Positions 1-10,586 of a DNA stretch of 64,000 nt are shown piece by piece (the first letter of the stretch is position 1; every line of letters begins with the position of its first letter). This DNA comes from Aphrocallistes beatrix (Eukaryota; Porifera; Hexactinellida; Sceptrulophora; Aphrocallistidae): NCBI GenBank assembly GCA_963281255.1, contig OY725488.1, positions 10,017,524-10,081,523 on the forward strand, read 5' to 3'. A program made the translations under genes and the position numbers. The notes under the pieces are model-generated. The model saw only the letters and a list, made by a program, of their open reading frames with translations. It was not told the DNA's origin and searched no databases.

Positions 1-235
1 TCACATAAATCTGAAAATATGATATTCAAAATCCACACCCCTGAAAACCCCATGATAACCGTTGAAATTCAAGTTTCTAGCATATTTTTGAGATTTTTTT
101 ACTTTATGTATCTATTGTAAATAAAAGTAAACAAATAATTTATCATATAAATCTGAAAATATGATATTCGAAATCCACATCCCTGAAAACCCCATGTCAA
201 CCGTTGGAAGCTAGTCTCTAGCATTGTTTTCAAAA
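1..235. repeat. Direct repeat, period about 140 bp
   Basis: Two diverged copies of a roughly 100-bp AT-rich sequence start near 1 and 141. Both contain the block ATCTGAAAATATGATATTC and then a stretch resembling CCCTGAAAACCCCATG. The array is cut by the window edge, so its full extent is unknown. No coding capacity was seen. A shorter direct repeat GGTGTGAAAATATG follows at about 246-283. Confidence 0.75.
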
Positions 236-464
236 TTCATCAAATGGTGTGAAAATATGTATATAAAGGTGTGAAAATATGCACATAACCTTTTTTATTG
301 CCATACATTATAATACATTTAAGATATCAAACTTAAGTTGTGGCTTTGAAGTATTAATAACAATGACGATCTATTGTAGTGTCGTACAATAGTTTCTATT
401 GTGATAGTGTAGTCATTTATTTTGTATAGAAAAGGTGCGAAAAATTGTTTTCCATTTTTTTTGC

Positions 465-620
465 AGAGATGTTAAAATTTCGCTTAGATCTTAGAACTTA
501 ATCGTAGTCATATCATTTGACACCTACATGCCAATTTTCACACCTCTATGACTTCCCAATTCTTCAATCAATTCGGACAAAGACATTAAAAAAAAAATCC
601 TAGCATTTTAATATATAAGA
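465..620 (-). repeat. Dispersed repeat, Helitron-like terminus (copy 1)
   Basis: Reading the minus strand from 620, the element begins TCTTATATATTAAAA and shares about 130 bp with the copy at 12396-12545, including the blocks matching TTCTTCAATCAATTCGGAC and TCATTTGACACCTACATGCC. It is one of five copies in the window with this terminus. The TC...TATTAAAA start recalls Helitron 5' ends, but no 3' hairpin/CTRR end was identified, so the class is tentative. About 150 bp of unremarkable AT-rich DNA lies between this copy and the conserved upstream region of the first NHL gene. Confidence 0.5.
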
Positions 621-848
621 TATTGCATACTAAAATGGATGATCACCAACTGTACAGTATCTATGTAATATTGAAGTATGGTATGGTCACTACTGTGTAT
701 GTTGAAAATTGATTCTACTGCATTGTGAGAATAGTACTATGCCTAAACTAATTATAGAAACACAACGGATAAGATCGAATAAGATTATTCTACCACAGCT
801 TAATGTATTTAAGTGAATTGAATAATGAACTCTCATTAAATCTACTTC

Positions 849-855
849 TATATAA
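849..855 (+). promoter_or_regulatory. Candidate TATA box of NHL copy 1
   Basis: TATATAA starts 43 nt before the inferred ATG at 892. The equivalent motif occurs 44 and 39 nt before the ATGs of the two other NHL genes. About 120 bp of the upstream sequence (771-891) is shared with 5727-5852. If this is a working TATA box, the 5' leader would be only about 10-15 nt. Inference only; no transcript data. Confidence 0.4.
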
Positions 856-891
856 CTGAACTGTTCAAATTTGAATAATAGCAAATCTATA

Positions 892-2151
892 ATGGCAACA
901 GCAGATCCAGGATCTGGTCCTGTTAGTTTATTCGGAGTGAGTAACAAACTCCAGAATAAAGTGAACTCGTTTAGAGAAGTGATTGAAAGGAAGAAGTTAG
1001 AAGTAAGAAGAGTCAGCAAAGAAATGAGAAGTCTTATCGAAAAGAAAGAAGAAGAAATAATCCGAGAATTGGATGACATTTGGAAAGAAGTAAATAATAA
1101 AATGGAGAAGAAGAAAACTGAAACTCAGAAAGAAATTGAAGAAATAGAAAACCTTAGAAAAGAAATGGAGAGAAGACTTTGTAAACTTAATCCTGCTTCC
1201 ATCCAATTCAGTCATATATCCGAAGGAATCGATTTAGTGAAAAGAGAAATGGATATTGATATTCCTAATGTGAAGTTAACGTGGAGAGTTGATGAATTGA
1301 AAGATTGTATAAATAGAATGTGTCATTGTAATCAACAGATTCTAGTTCATAATGAAGATACTCGGTATCAACTGAAATGGAGTAAATGCGAGGAAGGAAG
1401 AGGAGACAATCAACTCTATTTTCCATGGGGTATAGCGACTAATCCTATGAATGAGAATATTTATGTAGCTGACAATGGGAATGACAGAGTTCAGATTATC
1501 TCTAGAGAAGGAGAATGGATCAGATCTGTGAAAGATGACGAAATGAAATCTCCACAAAATATTCTATTTCACAACCAATCAATTTACGTACAGTGTGATA
1601 CAGCAATTCTGAAATTGAATGAATCCACTGAGAAGAAGGAAAAGTCTAAATCTTATGATTTTAGTCTCAGAGGTATCTGTACAGATAATATTCATATTTA
1701 TGTCGGCCAATGGAAGGGAATGAATCTAATAGTGTTAACTCTAGATTTGATTGAAGAAAACAGAATATCTCTCAAGACTGAATTCTGTAAACAAGATACT
1801 CAAATCAGAGATATATCTCTATCTCAAGAATTGTTTTACATTTTGCTATTCAATACAGAATTTCCAATTCAAGCATTTTCTAGAGAAGGCATTCTGACAA
1901 GATGTGTTGTTAAGAAAGATAGCATTAACAGTGCTTATTGTTTCTGTCTAGATCAGCAACACAACATCTTAGTAGCAGACTATGGAGACTCTAAAGTGAA
2001 GATATTTTCCAATGAAGGGAAGCTACTCACTCAGTTCGGTGAGAAAGGACAGTTCTCTGCACTAATTGGAGTTTCTTTCAGTGAATTAGGAGATATTGTC
2101 ACTGTTCAGCAAAGTACTTCGAATTTATTGAAGCGTTTTTCTCTTTTATGA
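892..2151 (+). CDS. Coiled-coil/NHL-repeat protein, copy 1 (TRIM-NHL-like without RING)
   Basis: This is an intronless ORF of 419 aa. I chose the ATG at 892 because all three paralogues start with the same peptide MATADPGSGP (or close); the longer frame upstream opens only with a non-ATG codon. Residues about 15-125 are rich in K/E heptads and predict a coiled coil. From about residue 160 there is an NHL-type beta-propeller, seen in motifs such as PWGIATN, IYVADNGNDRVQI and ILVADYGDSKVKIFSNEG. TRIM-NHL proteins use the coiled coil to dimerise and the propeller to bind RNA or protein. No RING finger or B-box is present, so ubiquitin-ligase activity is not expected. The molecular role is unknown. 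It is flanked downstream by a decayed BOP1 copy, as is copy 2. Confidence 0.85.
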   Translation: MATADPGSGPVSLFGVSNKLQNKVNSFREVIERKKLEVRRVSKEMRSLIEKKEEEIIRELDDIWKEVNNKMEKKKTETQKEIEEIENLRKEMERRLCKLNPASIQFSHISEGIDLVKREMDIDIPNVKLTWRVDELKDCINRMCHCNQQILVHNEDTRYQLKWSKCEEGRGDNQLYFPWGIATNPMNENIYVADNGNDRVQIISREGEWIRSVKDDEMKSPQNILFHNQSIYVQCDTAILKLNESTEKKEKSKSYDFSLRGICTDNIHIYVGQWKGMNLIVLTLDLIEENRISLKTEFCKQDTQIRDISLSQELFYILLFNTEFPIQAFSREGILTRCVVKKDSINSAYCFCLDQQHNILVADYGDSKVKIFSNEGKLLTQFGEKGQFSALIGVSFSELGDIVTVQQSTSNLLKRFSLL

Positions 2152-3168
2152 TTGCTCCTTGAATTTTGAACATTTGTTTTTCATTATATTTCTTATAATT
2201 ATCCTTTCTATTATCCATGTTTTGTGTTTACATTCGTCTATATTATTGCATAATGCTGCTATCTTGGTATTTTCATTATTCTTGAACTGTTGATCGTTCA
2301 TTGTTTTATAATTAGTGTATTGAATGCTGGTTACTAGAACATGTTCTTATAACCAGCCTAAATTAGACATTTAGTACAAGTCAACTGTTTTCGAGTTGAC
2401 TGTTCTTAAACCGGTATAGAATTTATAATATCCTAAATATATATTGAATTCAAAGGAGCAGAATAGATAAGATTCTGTTAATCGAGCTGTGGTTCTTATA
2501 ACAGACACATCCTTAGACCTGATGTTCTTATGTCTGGCATCTACTGTACATTGAGATATTAATTTCTGAGATAATTTTGATTTCTTCTTGTCGCGTATTT
2601 TAAATATTTTCTTTTGACATTTTTACTAATTTTATAGTGGTAATTTGACTGAAATAGCAAGCACGGTATTATCACTATATCCACTATCATTTGTATATAT
2701 TTTTAGTATAGCTCCTAGTGTATGGGATGCCTTGTGTCATGATCAGCGTGCGACTTCCGTCTACTCGCCCATGGAAATTCTATTGGAACTATTATATATC
2801 GTTTGTTTCTTATTGTGGGTGTATTGCCATTGAAATATCATACTGTCGGATACATATCGTTCAATGAAGCCATTTAAATGAAAATCACTTAAAAATCTCA
2901 AATAGGCTATGAGCATCATATAAACTTAATTTAAACTTCATTCTATTTCATGAAATATCCTTTTTAAAAAACAAGGACATTTTTGTAAGTATCGTAGAGA
3001 TCTGGAGTGATCGTATCCTGCCACACGATTTGTTGAATCGCAGGTTTGAGAGGCCTGCTACTCTGTCACGTTTTGTCAGAATTTAATTATCCGCATTTTG
3101 TTTGTACATTTCCTCTGTGAAGTATTTGAGATTTTAATTTCTATTAATTCCATTTACATCTGACATAA
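2152..3168. other. Intergenic, AT-rich; small inverted repeats
   Basis: The first 100 bp after the NHL stop resemble the 3' flank of NHL copy 3. Around 2327-2400 there is a short hairpin (GTCAACTGTTTTCGAGTTGAC) next to ATGCTGGTTA; a related motif flanks a GC-rich transposon at about 33945-34100, so this is probably a repeat remnant. The last ~30 bp before 3169 still match the leader of the intact BOP1 gene. A 62-codon ORF at 2645 has no recognisable content and was not called. Confidence 0.6.
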
Positions 3169-4335
3169 ATGGAATCAATGAATGACAGAGAGAAGCACTC
3201 ACAGAGTCTGGAAGAGAGTCTGTCTGACTTTGATGAAGACGGAGTTCTGAACGCCGTAGGAGACATCCCCACAGAATGGTACAGAGACTTCCCACACATC
3301 GGCTATGACTTGGAAGGGAAGCGAGTGCTGAAGCCTGCCTCCTGGGACCAGCTGGACAAGTTCCTGGAAGGAGTGGAGGACCCCTCAGGTCTGTGGAAGA
3401 GCGTCAGAAGGCCGGACCTCCCTGGCACAGACCTGCTCCTGTCAGAGAAAGAGATGGAAATGATGCAGCGCATTCAGAAGGCGGACTACCCTGACAGTGA
3501 GTTCGATCCCTACCCCCCCACCATCGAGTTCTACACCTCTGAAAAGATGGAGACGCCGCTCATTGGAGCTGACGAGCCAAAGCGCAGGTTCATTCCTTCC
3601 AAGTGGGAGCACCAGAAGGTGATGAAGCTAGTGGTGGCTATCAGGAACGGTTGGATTAAACCCAGGAAAGAGTTCGAGATGGAAGAGAAGCCCTATTTCC
3701 ATCTTTTATGGTCAGATACTCCGGATGATAACAAGAGCAGTAAAGATACGCTGCCACACATTCCAGCGCCTAAATTGCGTATCCAGGGACACAGAGAGTC
3801 GTACCGCCCCCCACCCGAGTACCTCCCCTCCTCAGAAGAGGAGGAGAAGTGGAACGGAAAGAGCAAGCGAGAGTGAAAGCTGGGAGAGTTCCTTCCCACC
3901 CAGTATGCCTCCATGTTAGACATCCCCGCCTACCCCAGATCTACCAGGAGAGATTCTCTCGCTGTCTCGACCTCTACCTCTGTCCCCGAGAACCTAAGCT
4001 CAAGACTAACCCTAAACTCCAGCCTAGAGATCTGCTGCCTGAGTTGCCTAAGCCTAGAGACCTGCAGCCGTTCCCAACACAGGTCTCACTGAATTATGTC
4101 GGACATAAGGGGAGTGTCACGTGCGTTTCTTCACACCCTGACGGACGCGTGATAGCATCAGGGGGAGTGGACAGGAGCGTGAGGGTGTGGGAGGTTGCTA
4201 CTGGGAGGTGTTTACGTCTGTTTGAGTTGGAAGACAGTGTGAGTGACTTGGAATTCTCTCCCACACCAGCTCACACGCTCTTGCTAGCTGGTAGCGGAGA
4301 GTCAGTGCTGATCATTAATCATAAGATAGGAAACT
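3169..4335 (+). pseudogene. BOP1 pseudogene 1 (5' two-thirds)
   Basis: This is a near-identical copy of the N-terminal BOP1NT domain and the first WD40 repeat of the intact gene at 14790-16724. It starts at the same ATG and keeps about 30 bp of the same leader. Two lesions are visible. An AGA codon of the intact gene is TGA here (at 3874-3876). A run of five C in the intact gene has four here (near 3930), which moves the rest into another frame (readable to about 4335). Homology stops abruptly after the peptide IINHK, so the C-terminal propeller is missing. BOP1 needs the full WD40 propeller for the PES1-BOP1-WDR12 complex, so this copy should be non-functional. It sits 1 kb downstream of NHL copy 1 on the same strand. 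Confidence 0.9.
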
Positions 4336-5245
4336 CCCGGTTTTTTCATTATTCTATTGATCTAACTTTCCCGCTTTTAGTGGAGATTATCCAATCATGT
4401 CCCGAATTTTTATTCTATGTATAATACTTTACTCTGTCCCGCCGTGCCCGCGAGATTCAACGCTGCGTCTTACTTCTTTTATTCCTCAAGTTGGTGTTAT
4501 GTAAATTCAATCTTTTCATAAAGGGCAATACATTCAAACTAAAAGTCTAATTTTAGATTCTAAATCTACAAATTCGAATTAATCATAGTTGAACAAATAT
4601 ATTTCATTACTCAACTCAATGAATAATATTATCACCCTGTGCCAGCTTAGGTAATTCAAGGTGATTCATGTCATCTATAAAATAGGGCTATGTGGCATGA
4701 AAATATTAGTTTCAGTTTAAGTTGACTAATTCATGAATTATCAATGAATTACTCATAATTTGAAACTAAAATAGTGAAAAAAACATTTGATATTTCGCTT
4801 AGGGACTGAGCAATTTTAGAGGTAAATAACATGAGCAACCTTTTAACCACTTTTGGGCATAGTATCTGCTCTAATGTTTGAGATTTTGAATAATTCATAA
4901 TTCTCCATCATCTTTCAATAAATTTGTCAACTTGGGTTTCAATTCGATTTTAACTGGATGTTGTTTTTTTTAAGCGGAGGTTGTTAATCTCGATTTGATT
5001 TGAAATTTATGCATATTTATAATATGATCTTCAGAAGTTAAAATTTGAGAGAGAATCGGCAGTTTTGAGCTAAACTTGATAGTGTACGTATCTGCAAACG
5101 AGGAGTAAAAAAATTTAATTTCATTTGAATAGTAAATGTATAGTTGAGTAGTATAGGATTTCTGGTTATTTTTGGATAGGAATTTAATGTTATGTAAAAC
5201 ATGGTATATTCACTACTGTTTAAGTTGAAACTTGTATTCTAATCA
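4336..5245. other. Intergenic, nothing recognised
   Basis: AT-rich sequence with no convincing ORF, RNA gene or clear repeat copy elsewhere in the window. The downstream boundary of the truncated BOP1 copy shows no obvious target-site duplication. Confidence 0.5.
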
Positions 5246-5249
5246 AAGT

Positions 5250-5660
5250 TGCAACCGAATAGTTCATTATTCGATTAGACCAAATACTATTTGGCAAATA
5301 ATTGATATTCGGTTGGGAACCGAATATCAGTATTCGTATTCGGTTAGAGTAACCGAATATTATCAGTATTCATCAGGCTTTCATCCAGGCGGGCTGGGCG
5401 CGCGCCTAGAGGCGCGTATTTGATCTCATGAATCATAATTAGGCGTATTATTTTGGGGCTAGGCGCTTTGCACCAAACATATATAAAATTGCTTTATAAA
5501 AATGAGTAGGCGCATCGAAAAAATAGTGACGTCCATATATGCGTATACATTGGAAAATGAAACCTTGGTATTCATATTTGTTAGAGTAACCAAATATTAT
5601 CAGTATTCGTATTCGGTTAGGGAACTATTCATGAATACTAATATTCGGTTCAATCTGTTT
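5250..5660. repeat. TATTCGGTTA-rich repeat with GC-rich insert
   Basis: Two blocks (about 5250-5370 and 5570-5660) share AGAGTAACC(G)AATATTATCAGTATTC and many TATTCGGTTA/ACCGAATA units in both orientations. Between them is an unrelated piece containing the palindrome-rich GGCGCGCGCCTAGAGGCGCG (about 5398-5418), which looks like an insertion into the repeat. No coding content. Confidence 0.6.
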
Positions 5661-5808
5661 CAACCTTGATTCTAATCCATGGTGATATAAGTTTATGCAT
5701 AGACTTAATATAGAAACACAATGGATAAGAACGAATAAGATTATTCTAGCACAGCTTAATTAATGTATTTGAATGAATTGAATTGTAGACTCTCATTAAA
5801 TCTACTTT

Positions 5809-5815
5809 TATATAG
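5809..5815 (+). promoter_or_regulatory. Candidate TATA box of NHL copy 2
   Basis: TATATAG starts 44 nt upstream of the ATG at 5853, in sequence shared with the upstream region of copy 1 (motif at 849). Position and context are conserved between the copies, but promoter function is inferred. Confidence 0.35.
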
Positions 5816-5852
5816 CTGAACTGTTTTTAATTGAAATAATAGCAAGACTATA

Positions 5853-7112
5853 ATGGCAACAGCAGATCCAGGATCTGGTCCTGTTAGTTTATTCGGGGTG
5901 AGTAACAAACTCCAGAGTAAAGTGAACTCGTTTAGAGAAATGATTGAAAGGAAGAAGTTGGAAGTAAGAAGAGTCAGCAAAGAAATGAGAAGTCTTATCG
6001 AAAAGAAAGAAGAAGAAATAATCCGAGAATTGGATACTATTTGGAAAGAAGTGAATACTAGAATGGAGAAGAAGAAAACTGAAACCCAGAAAGAAATTGA
6101 AGAAATAGAAAATCTTAGAAAAGAAATGGAGAGAAGACTTTGTAAACTTAATCCTGCTTCCATCCAATTCAGTCACATATCCGAAGGAATCGATTTAGTG
6201 AGAAGAGAAATGGACATTGATATTCCTAATGTGAAGTTAACGTGGAGAGTGGATGAATTGAAAGATTGTATAAATAGAATGTGTCGTTATGATCAACAGA
6301 TTCTAGTTTATAATGAAGATACTCGGTATCAGCTGAAATGGAGTAAATGCGAGAAAGGAAGTGGAGACAATCAACTCTATCATCCATGGGGTATAGCGAC
6401 TAATTCTATGAATGAGAATATTTATGTAGCTGACCAATCGAATCACAGAGTTCAGATTTTCTCTAGAGAAGGAGAATGGATCAGATCTGTGAAAGATGAC
6501 GAAATGAAACATCCAAAAAATATTTTATTTCACAACCAATCAATTTACGTACAATGTCATAGAGCAATTCTGAAATTGAATGAATCCACTGAGAAGAAAG
6601 AAAAGTCTAAATCTTATGATTTTAGTCTCAGAGGTATCTGTACAGATAATATTCATATTTATGTCGGCCAACTGAGTGGAATGAATCTAATAGTGTTAAC
6701 TCTAGACTTGATTGAAGAAAACAAAATATCTCTCAAGACTGAATTCTGCCAACAAGATACTCAAATCAGAGATATATCTCTATCACAAGAATTGTTTTAC
6801 ATTTTGCTATTCAATACAGAATTTCCAATTCAAGCATTTTCTAGAGAAGGCATTCTGACAAGATGTGTTGTTAAGAAAGATTGCATTAACCGTGTTTTTT
6901 GTTTCTGTCTAGATCAGCAACACAACATCTTAGTAGCAGACAGTGGAGACTCTAAAGTGAAGATATTTTCCAATGAAGGGAAGCTACTCACTCAGTTCGG
7001 TGAGGAAGGACAGTTCTCTGCATTAATTGGAATATCTTTGAGTGAATTTGGAGATATCGTCACTGTTCAGCAGTGCGATCCAAACTTATTGAAAGGTTTC
7101 TCTCGTCCATGA
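5853..7112 (+). CDS. Coiled-coil/NHL-repeat protein, copy 2
   Basis: 419 aa, intronless, same start peptide and very similar throughout to copy 1. The coiled coil runs over residues about 15-125. The propeller starts near 160, with the clearest NHL motif at residues 177-209 (HPWGIATN then IYVADQSNHRVQIFSREGEW) and a C-terminal blade near 355-372. No RING, B-box, signal peptide or membrane segment. Substitutions between copies 1 and 2 are scattered and the frame is kept, which suggests both are still constrained. The next feature downstream is again a BOP1 fragment, matching the layout of copy 1 and implying that the two were duplicated together. Function beyond a probable adaptor or RNA/protein-binding role is unknown. 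Confidence 0.85.
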   Translation: MATADPGSGPVSLFGVSNKLQSKVNSFREMIERKKLEVRRVSKEMRSLIEKKEEEIIRELDTIWKEVNTRMEKKKTETQKEIEEIENLRKEMERRLCKLNPASIQFSHISEGIDLVRREMDIDIPNVKLTWRVDELKDCINRMCRYDQQILVYNEDTRYQLKWSKCEKGSGDNQLYHPWGIATNSMNENIYVADQSNHRVQIFSREGEWIRSVKDDEMKHPKNILFHNQSIYVQCHRAILKLNESTEKKEKSKSYDFSLRGICTDNIHIYVGQLSGMNLIVLTLDLIEENKISLKTEFCQQDTQIRDISLSQELFYILLFNTEFPIQAFSREGILTRCVVKKDCINRVFCFCLDQQHNILVADSGDSKVKIFSNEGKLLTQFGEEGQFSALIGISLSEFGDIVTVQQCDPNLLKGFSRP

Positions 7113-7200
7113 TTTTGTGAACTTTTCTATATTTTATGATTATTATCTCTCTTACCATTTTCGCTGTTTTGTGTGTATGTCATAGGAAAGCTTCAAATTT

Positions 7201-7258
7201 GGTGGAACTTTAAATTCCCTAGTGCGAACTCTAATTAGGGGCAATTTAAAGTTTCACC
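7201..7258. repeat. Short hairpin in NHL copy 2 3' flank
   Basis: GGTGGAACTTTAAATT pairs with AATTTAAAGTTTCACC around a 26-nt loop. It could be a transposon remnant or a 3'-end structure. No second copy was noticed. Confidence 0.55.
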
Positions 7259-7668
7259 AGTGGGACACCCAATTGTAAACGGCAAAATTTAGTCATTTGA
7301 TTTTAAATGCCCCCAGGGCAAATTATGATTAGAGTTCTTTTTGTGTCATATATAATACACTAGATATCGATTTTGTTATTGTGTTGATAGCTTTGAGTTG
7401 TCCTATTGATGACAATTCTTTTACTCGAAAAACTTTGCCGCCGCCTCCCAGCATGATTCGGAAATCGACGCCACTGCTGAACCCACTTCAGGCCTCCCAA
7501 ATTCCAATTTCGTCGTGTGTCTCATAGTTTTAGTTGCTAGATGAGACCATTACTCACTATTGCCTCACGAGCTATGATACAATTTTGCCATTTCTCACGA
7601 CTTCCCTCATGATATCACACGACTCATTTAGATTAAGTGCTGAGGAGCTTGTTCCTCTGTCACTGTTT

Positions 7669-8180
7669 GTGATGAAGCTAGTGGTGGCTATCAGGAACGG
7701 TTGGATTAAACCCAGGAAAGAATTCGAAATTGATGAGAAGCCCTATTTCCATATTTTATGGTCGGATACTCCGGATGATAACAAGAGCAGTAAAGATACG
7801 CTTCCACACATTCCAGCGCCTAAATTGCGTCTCCCAGGACACAGAGAGTCCTACCGCCCCCCACCCGAGTACCTCCCCTCCTCAGAAGAGGAGGAGAAGT
7901 GGAACGGAAAGAGCAAGCGAGAGTTTCTTTCCACCCAACAGAGCCCACATTCTTCGTCTGCACAGCGGAGTATCCTCGTCTACAACCTAGTAGCACAGGC
8001 TCTGGTGAAGAAGCTGTCTCCACCTGTGCAATGGCTGTCCAGTGTCAGCATACACCACGGCGGTACCAACATAATCGCAGCAGTCAGGACTGTAGAGTAA
8101 TGTGGTTTGGCTTAGAACTATCGACTAACCTTGCAAGACCCTGAGACTGCATAATGGAGCTGTTCCTTCAGTGGCTTTCA
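7669..8180 (+). pseudogene. BOP1 pseudogene 2 (two joined fragments)
   Basis: The first part (7669 to about 7923) matches the middle of the BOP1NT domain, from the peptide MKLVVAIRNGW to SKRE. It is then joined directly to a segment from the late WD40 region (about 7924-8180), beginning at the peptide FHPTEP of the intact gene. Roughly 260 intervening codons are missing. Frameshifts follow in the second part, and both ends are lost. It cannot encode a working BOP1. Together with pseudogene 1 it shows repeated partial duplication of BOP1 next to NHL genes. Confidence 0.88.
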
Positions 8181-8517
8181 GTATTACTCCCTCATATAAT
8201 TAATTCCGGCGCCACGGAGATGTTCTAGGTGTCCGGACACTCACTGCTTCCTATTTTAACTAATTGTATAGTTTGTATCCCATCTTAAATGGGCCCCAAT
8301 TTCAAAGAAATCCCTCTTTGCACGCCCACCGCAAATATAACATGGCACCGGCCGTGAATATGGACTTCAGCTTATGAAACCATTCTGTTAGGTCAAAATA
8401 TTTCGTGTCAGCACAAATATATCATTTAATGCGCATTTTCATACGACCAAAATGAAAAGTTTCACATTTCTCTCTGAACTCTGTAAAAGTTCATAGTATA
8501 AAATAATGGATTAACTA
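8181..8517. other. Intergenic, nothing recognised
   Basis: No convincing ORF, hairpin or repeat was identified. The sequence separates the decayed BOP1 fragment from a cluster of GC-rich repeats. Confidence 0.5.
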
Positions 8518-8602
8518 CAAACAAGCGCGCTTCGCTTGTTTGCGATGCGCAGTTTGCAGCCACAGACAACCGTAAACCGTAAAGTCGTCCTGCGAGCTCC
8601 TG
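8518..8602 (+). repeat. GC-rich dispersed repeat (copy 1)
   Basis: Contains AAGCGCGCTTCGCTTG followed by a diverged CTGCGAGCTCCTGGA end. It is one of five copies in the window (also 8712, 9982, 13075, 57600), far more GC-rich than the surroundings. No coding capacity. Confidence 0.7.
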
Positions 8603-8711
8603 GACATATGAAAGAAATTGTTGATTGTTTTTTTCTAACTCTATACTAAAACTTCATTTATCTGCGTGAATAATGTATTCAAAACAGGAGAAGAAGCATT
8701 AGGTCATAATA

Positions 8712-8802
8712 GTAGACAAACACGCTTCGCTTGCTTGCGCTGCGCGGCTTGCAGACACTGTGTGTCCGCAGAGTCGCCCTGCGGCCGCCTGGAGTTACTC
8801 AA
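8712..8802 (+). repeat. GC-rich dispersed repeat (copy 2)
   Basis: The best-preserved copy: CGCTTCGCTTGCTTGCGCTG, then GCGGCTTGCAGACACTG, then GCCCTGCGGCCGCCTGGAG. The middle can form a hairpin (GACACTGTGTGTC). It lies about 110 bp from copy 1, and 50 bp upstream of a piece matching the 12484-12545 repeat (GGTGTCAAATGATGAATCTA, about 8869-8930). Confidence 0.75.
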
Positions 8803-9511
8803 TCTAACATATTTTGGAAATTTTTTCCTTTATATAAATATTGTAAACAAAGGTCAACGAATAAAGTAGGTGTCAAATGATGAATCTAAGATTTAGTTCG
8901 AAAGCTAAGCGAAATTTTCACACTCTGCAAAAAAAATTGAAAACAATTCTTCACAACTTTTCTATACAATACTATGTACGCACAGTGCCGCAACATGTGG
9001 AAATAGGCTTTTTCCAAGATGTTTCAATTAAAGTGATTTTTAAGTGTCAATTTAGCTACAATCTAGTAAATTATCAGAATTTATATTCGAAATTGAATTG
9101 AATTATCCTTACGAAAAATAAAACGCTTTTAAAAATATTGATTTCTCTATTTTGAAAAACATACTTTTTTGGGGCGATTTTTTTCGAAATCAAGTGTTAT
9201 GAAATTTCTTGAAAATAACTCTAAAACAAATAATATCCAATTATGTAGTTGTACTGAATATAATGACTTGAAATTCACTTTATTTGTTACAGGAATTAAG
9301 ATAATTCAATATTTTTTTTATTCGAAATACATGGATCGGTCTAAAATGTCCGAAATTATGATTTTTTAAAACTGCAAGAATTTTTCAATTGAGATGCTTG
9401 CGCGGGAATTTTTAATGTTTTTTTCATAAGTATATACATTATACTTTAAATTGAAAATAAGAAATGGGCCGCGCAGAAACCTCAATCTTAAAAAAATAAA
9501 CCTAGAATCAA

Positions 9512-9690
9512 TCCTTACTATTAAAACTCGATTATTGTGATTGATATCTGTAACGAATTGATTAAAGAAACTACAAGGCACAGAAAGCTGATTTTTGGCA
9601 TGTGGGAGTCTTTTGGCTATGGCTCCGCTAAGTTCTGAGCTCAGACGAAAATGTCGACTCATCATGGAATTATGACGTCATTGACCATTT
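9512..9690 (+). repeat. Dispersed repeat, Helitron-like terminus (copy 2)
   Basis: Begins TCCTTACTATTAAAACTCG. It shares its body (AGTCTTTTGGCTATGGCTCC, GAGCTCAGACGAAAATG, CATGGAATTATGACGTCA) with inverted copies at 13735-13816 and 49385-49603. No ORF inside. Tentatively a non-autonomous Helitron-like element because of the TC...TACTATTAAAA start. Confidence 0.5.
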
Positions 9691-9703
9691 TTTTAAAATT
9701 AGA

Positions 9704-9796
9704 AATTTCAGCTTTTCGACCATAACTCAGCCATTTTTAGGTCGTATAAGGCGACCTAAAATGGATGATTTATGGTCGAAAAGCTGAAATTTCAAT
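9704..9796. repeat. Long near-perfect hairpin
   Basis: Outer arms AAATTTCAGCTTTTCGACCA and its complement enclose inner arms CCATTTTTAGGTCG / CGACCTAAAATGG around a loop of about 7 nt. The nearly complete stem is over 40 bp. It lies directly after the Helitron-like repeat. The related, diverged sequence near 13660-13715 suggests that it is part of the same element family. Confidence 0.75.
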
Positions 9797-9981
9797 AAAA
9801 TGTGTATATTAATATATCTCAGATATGATGCAATTATCATCAAAAATGATGACTTATCACTCTGTTATGACATCATCATGACGCATCAAAATTTGACAAA
9901 TTTGGTGATTTTTCGTTTGATATCGATTATAACAGTAGGACAGACGTGTGTAGAGATGTTATCTGCCTTATATTTAATCAA

Positions 9982-10046
9982 TGTGACTCCAGGCGGACAC
10001 AAAGTCTCCGCCAGCCGCGCAGCGCAAGCAAGCGAAGCGCGATTGT
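9982..10046 (-). repeat. GC-rich dispersed repeat (copy 3)
   Basis: Inverted copy of the family at 8712. It reads CCAGGCGGACACAAAG, then GCGCAGCGCAAGCAAGCGAA on the + strand. It is the last recognisable repeat before the AT-rich upstream region of NHL copy 3. Confidence 0.7.
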
Positions 10047-10547
10047 CTAATTTAAATTAGCATGAATTCTATTAATTATTGCTATAATTATCAAAATTCA
10101 GTTAGCATGAATAAATAATTTGGATTCATTTGTTAATATGAAATAATCCTATGCAATTATACACTATGCCAATAACTACAATTGAATAAAGGAGTCAAAA
10201 GGTTTGATTTCTTTGAACCATGCCAGTCAATAAATGGGTGTTTGAATCCAATCTTCTATCACACTCCATACGATATACTATAAATTATTTTTAATAATAT
10301 TATGATTATTGTTAATTCGCTCACTCCGCTCAATAATAAAAACAGTATAATAATGAGAAATCCAGACGAATCTATACTACAAATCTATACTTCAAATTGG
10401 ATTTTGACAATTCTTCCCAGTGAACACCATGACGTGATTGAAACATTATATAATAATTTGGGCAATTCTAAGTATTTATAACAGTGGCCAAAAAATCAAT
10501 ACGGAAGTAATCGACTGTCTCTTCAAAATTGTTAAATAATATCTTGT

Positions 10548-10554
10548 TATATAA
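10548..10554 (+). promoter_or_regulatory. Candidate TATA box of NHL copy 3
   Basis: TATATAA starts 39 nt before the ATG at 10587. The rest of this upstream region is much more diverged from copies 1 and 2, so survival of the motif at nearly the same distance is notable. Function inferred. Confidence 0.38.
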
Positions 10555-10586
10555 CTGTGTCGAATTCGATTACTAGCAGATACATA

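Noticed and set aside
690..1079. 129-codon minus-strand ORF over the NHL coiled coil (similar shadows at 5756 and 10547)
   Set aside because: Antisense to the strongly supported K/E-rich coiled-coil coding region; the Ser/Phe-rich translation is a reverse-complement artefact.
3169..8180. BOP1 fragments as processed retrocopies
   Set aside because: No poly(A) tract or target duplication was seen. They keep upstream flank and alternate with NHL genes, which fits DNA-level duplication better.
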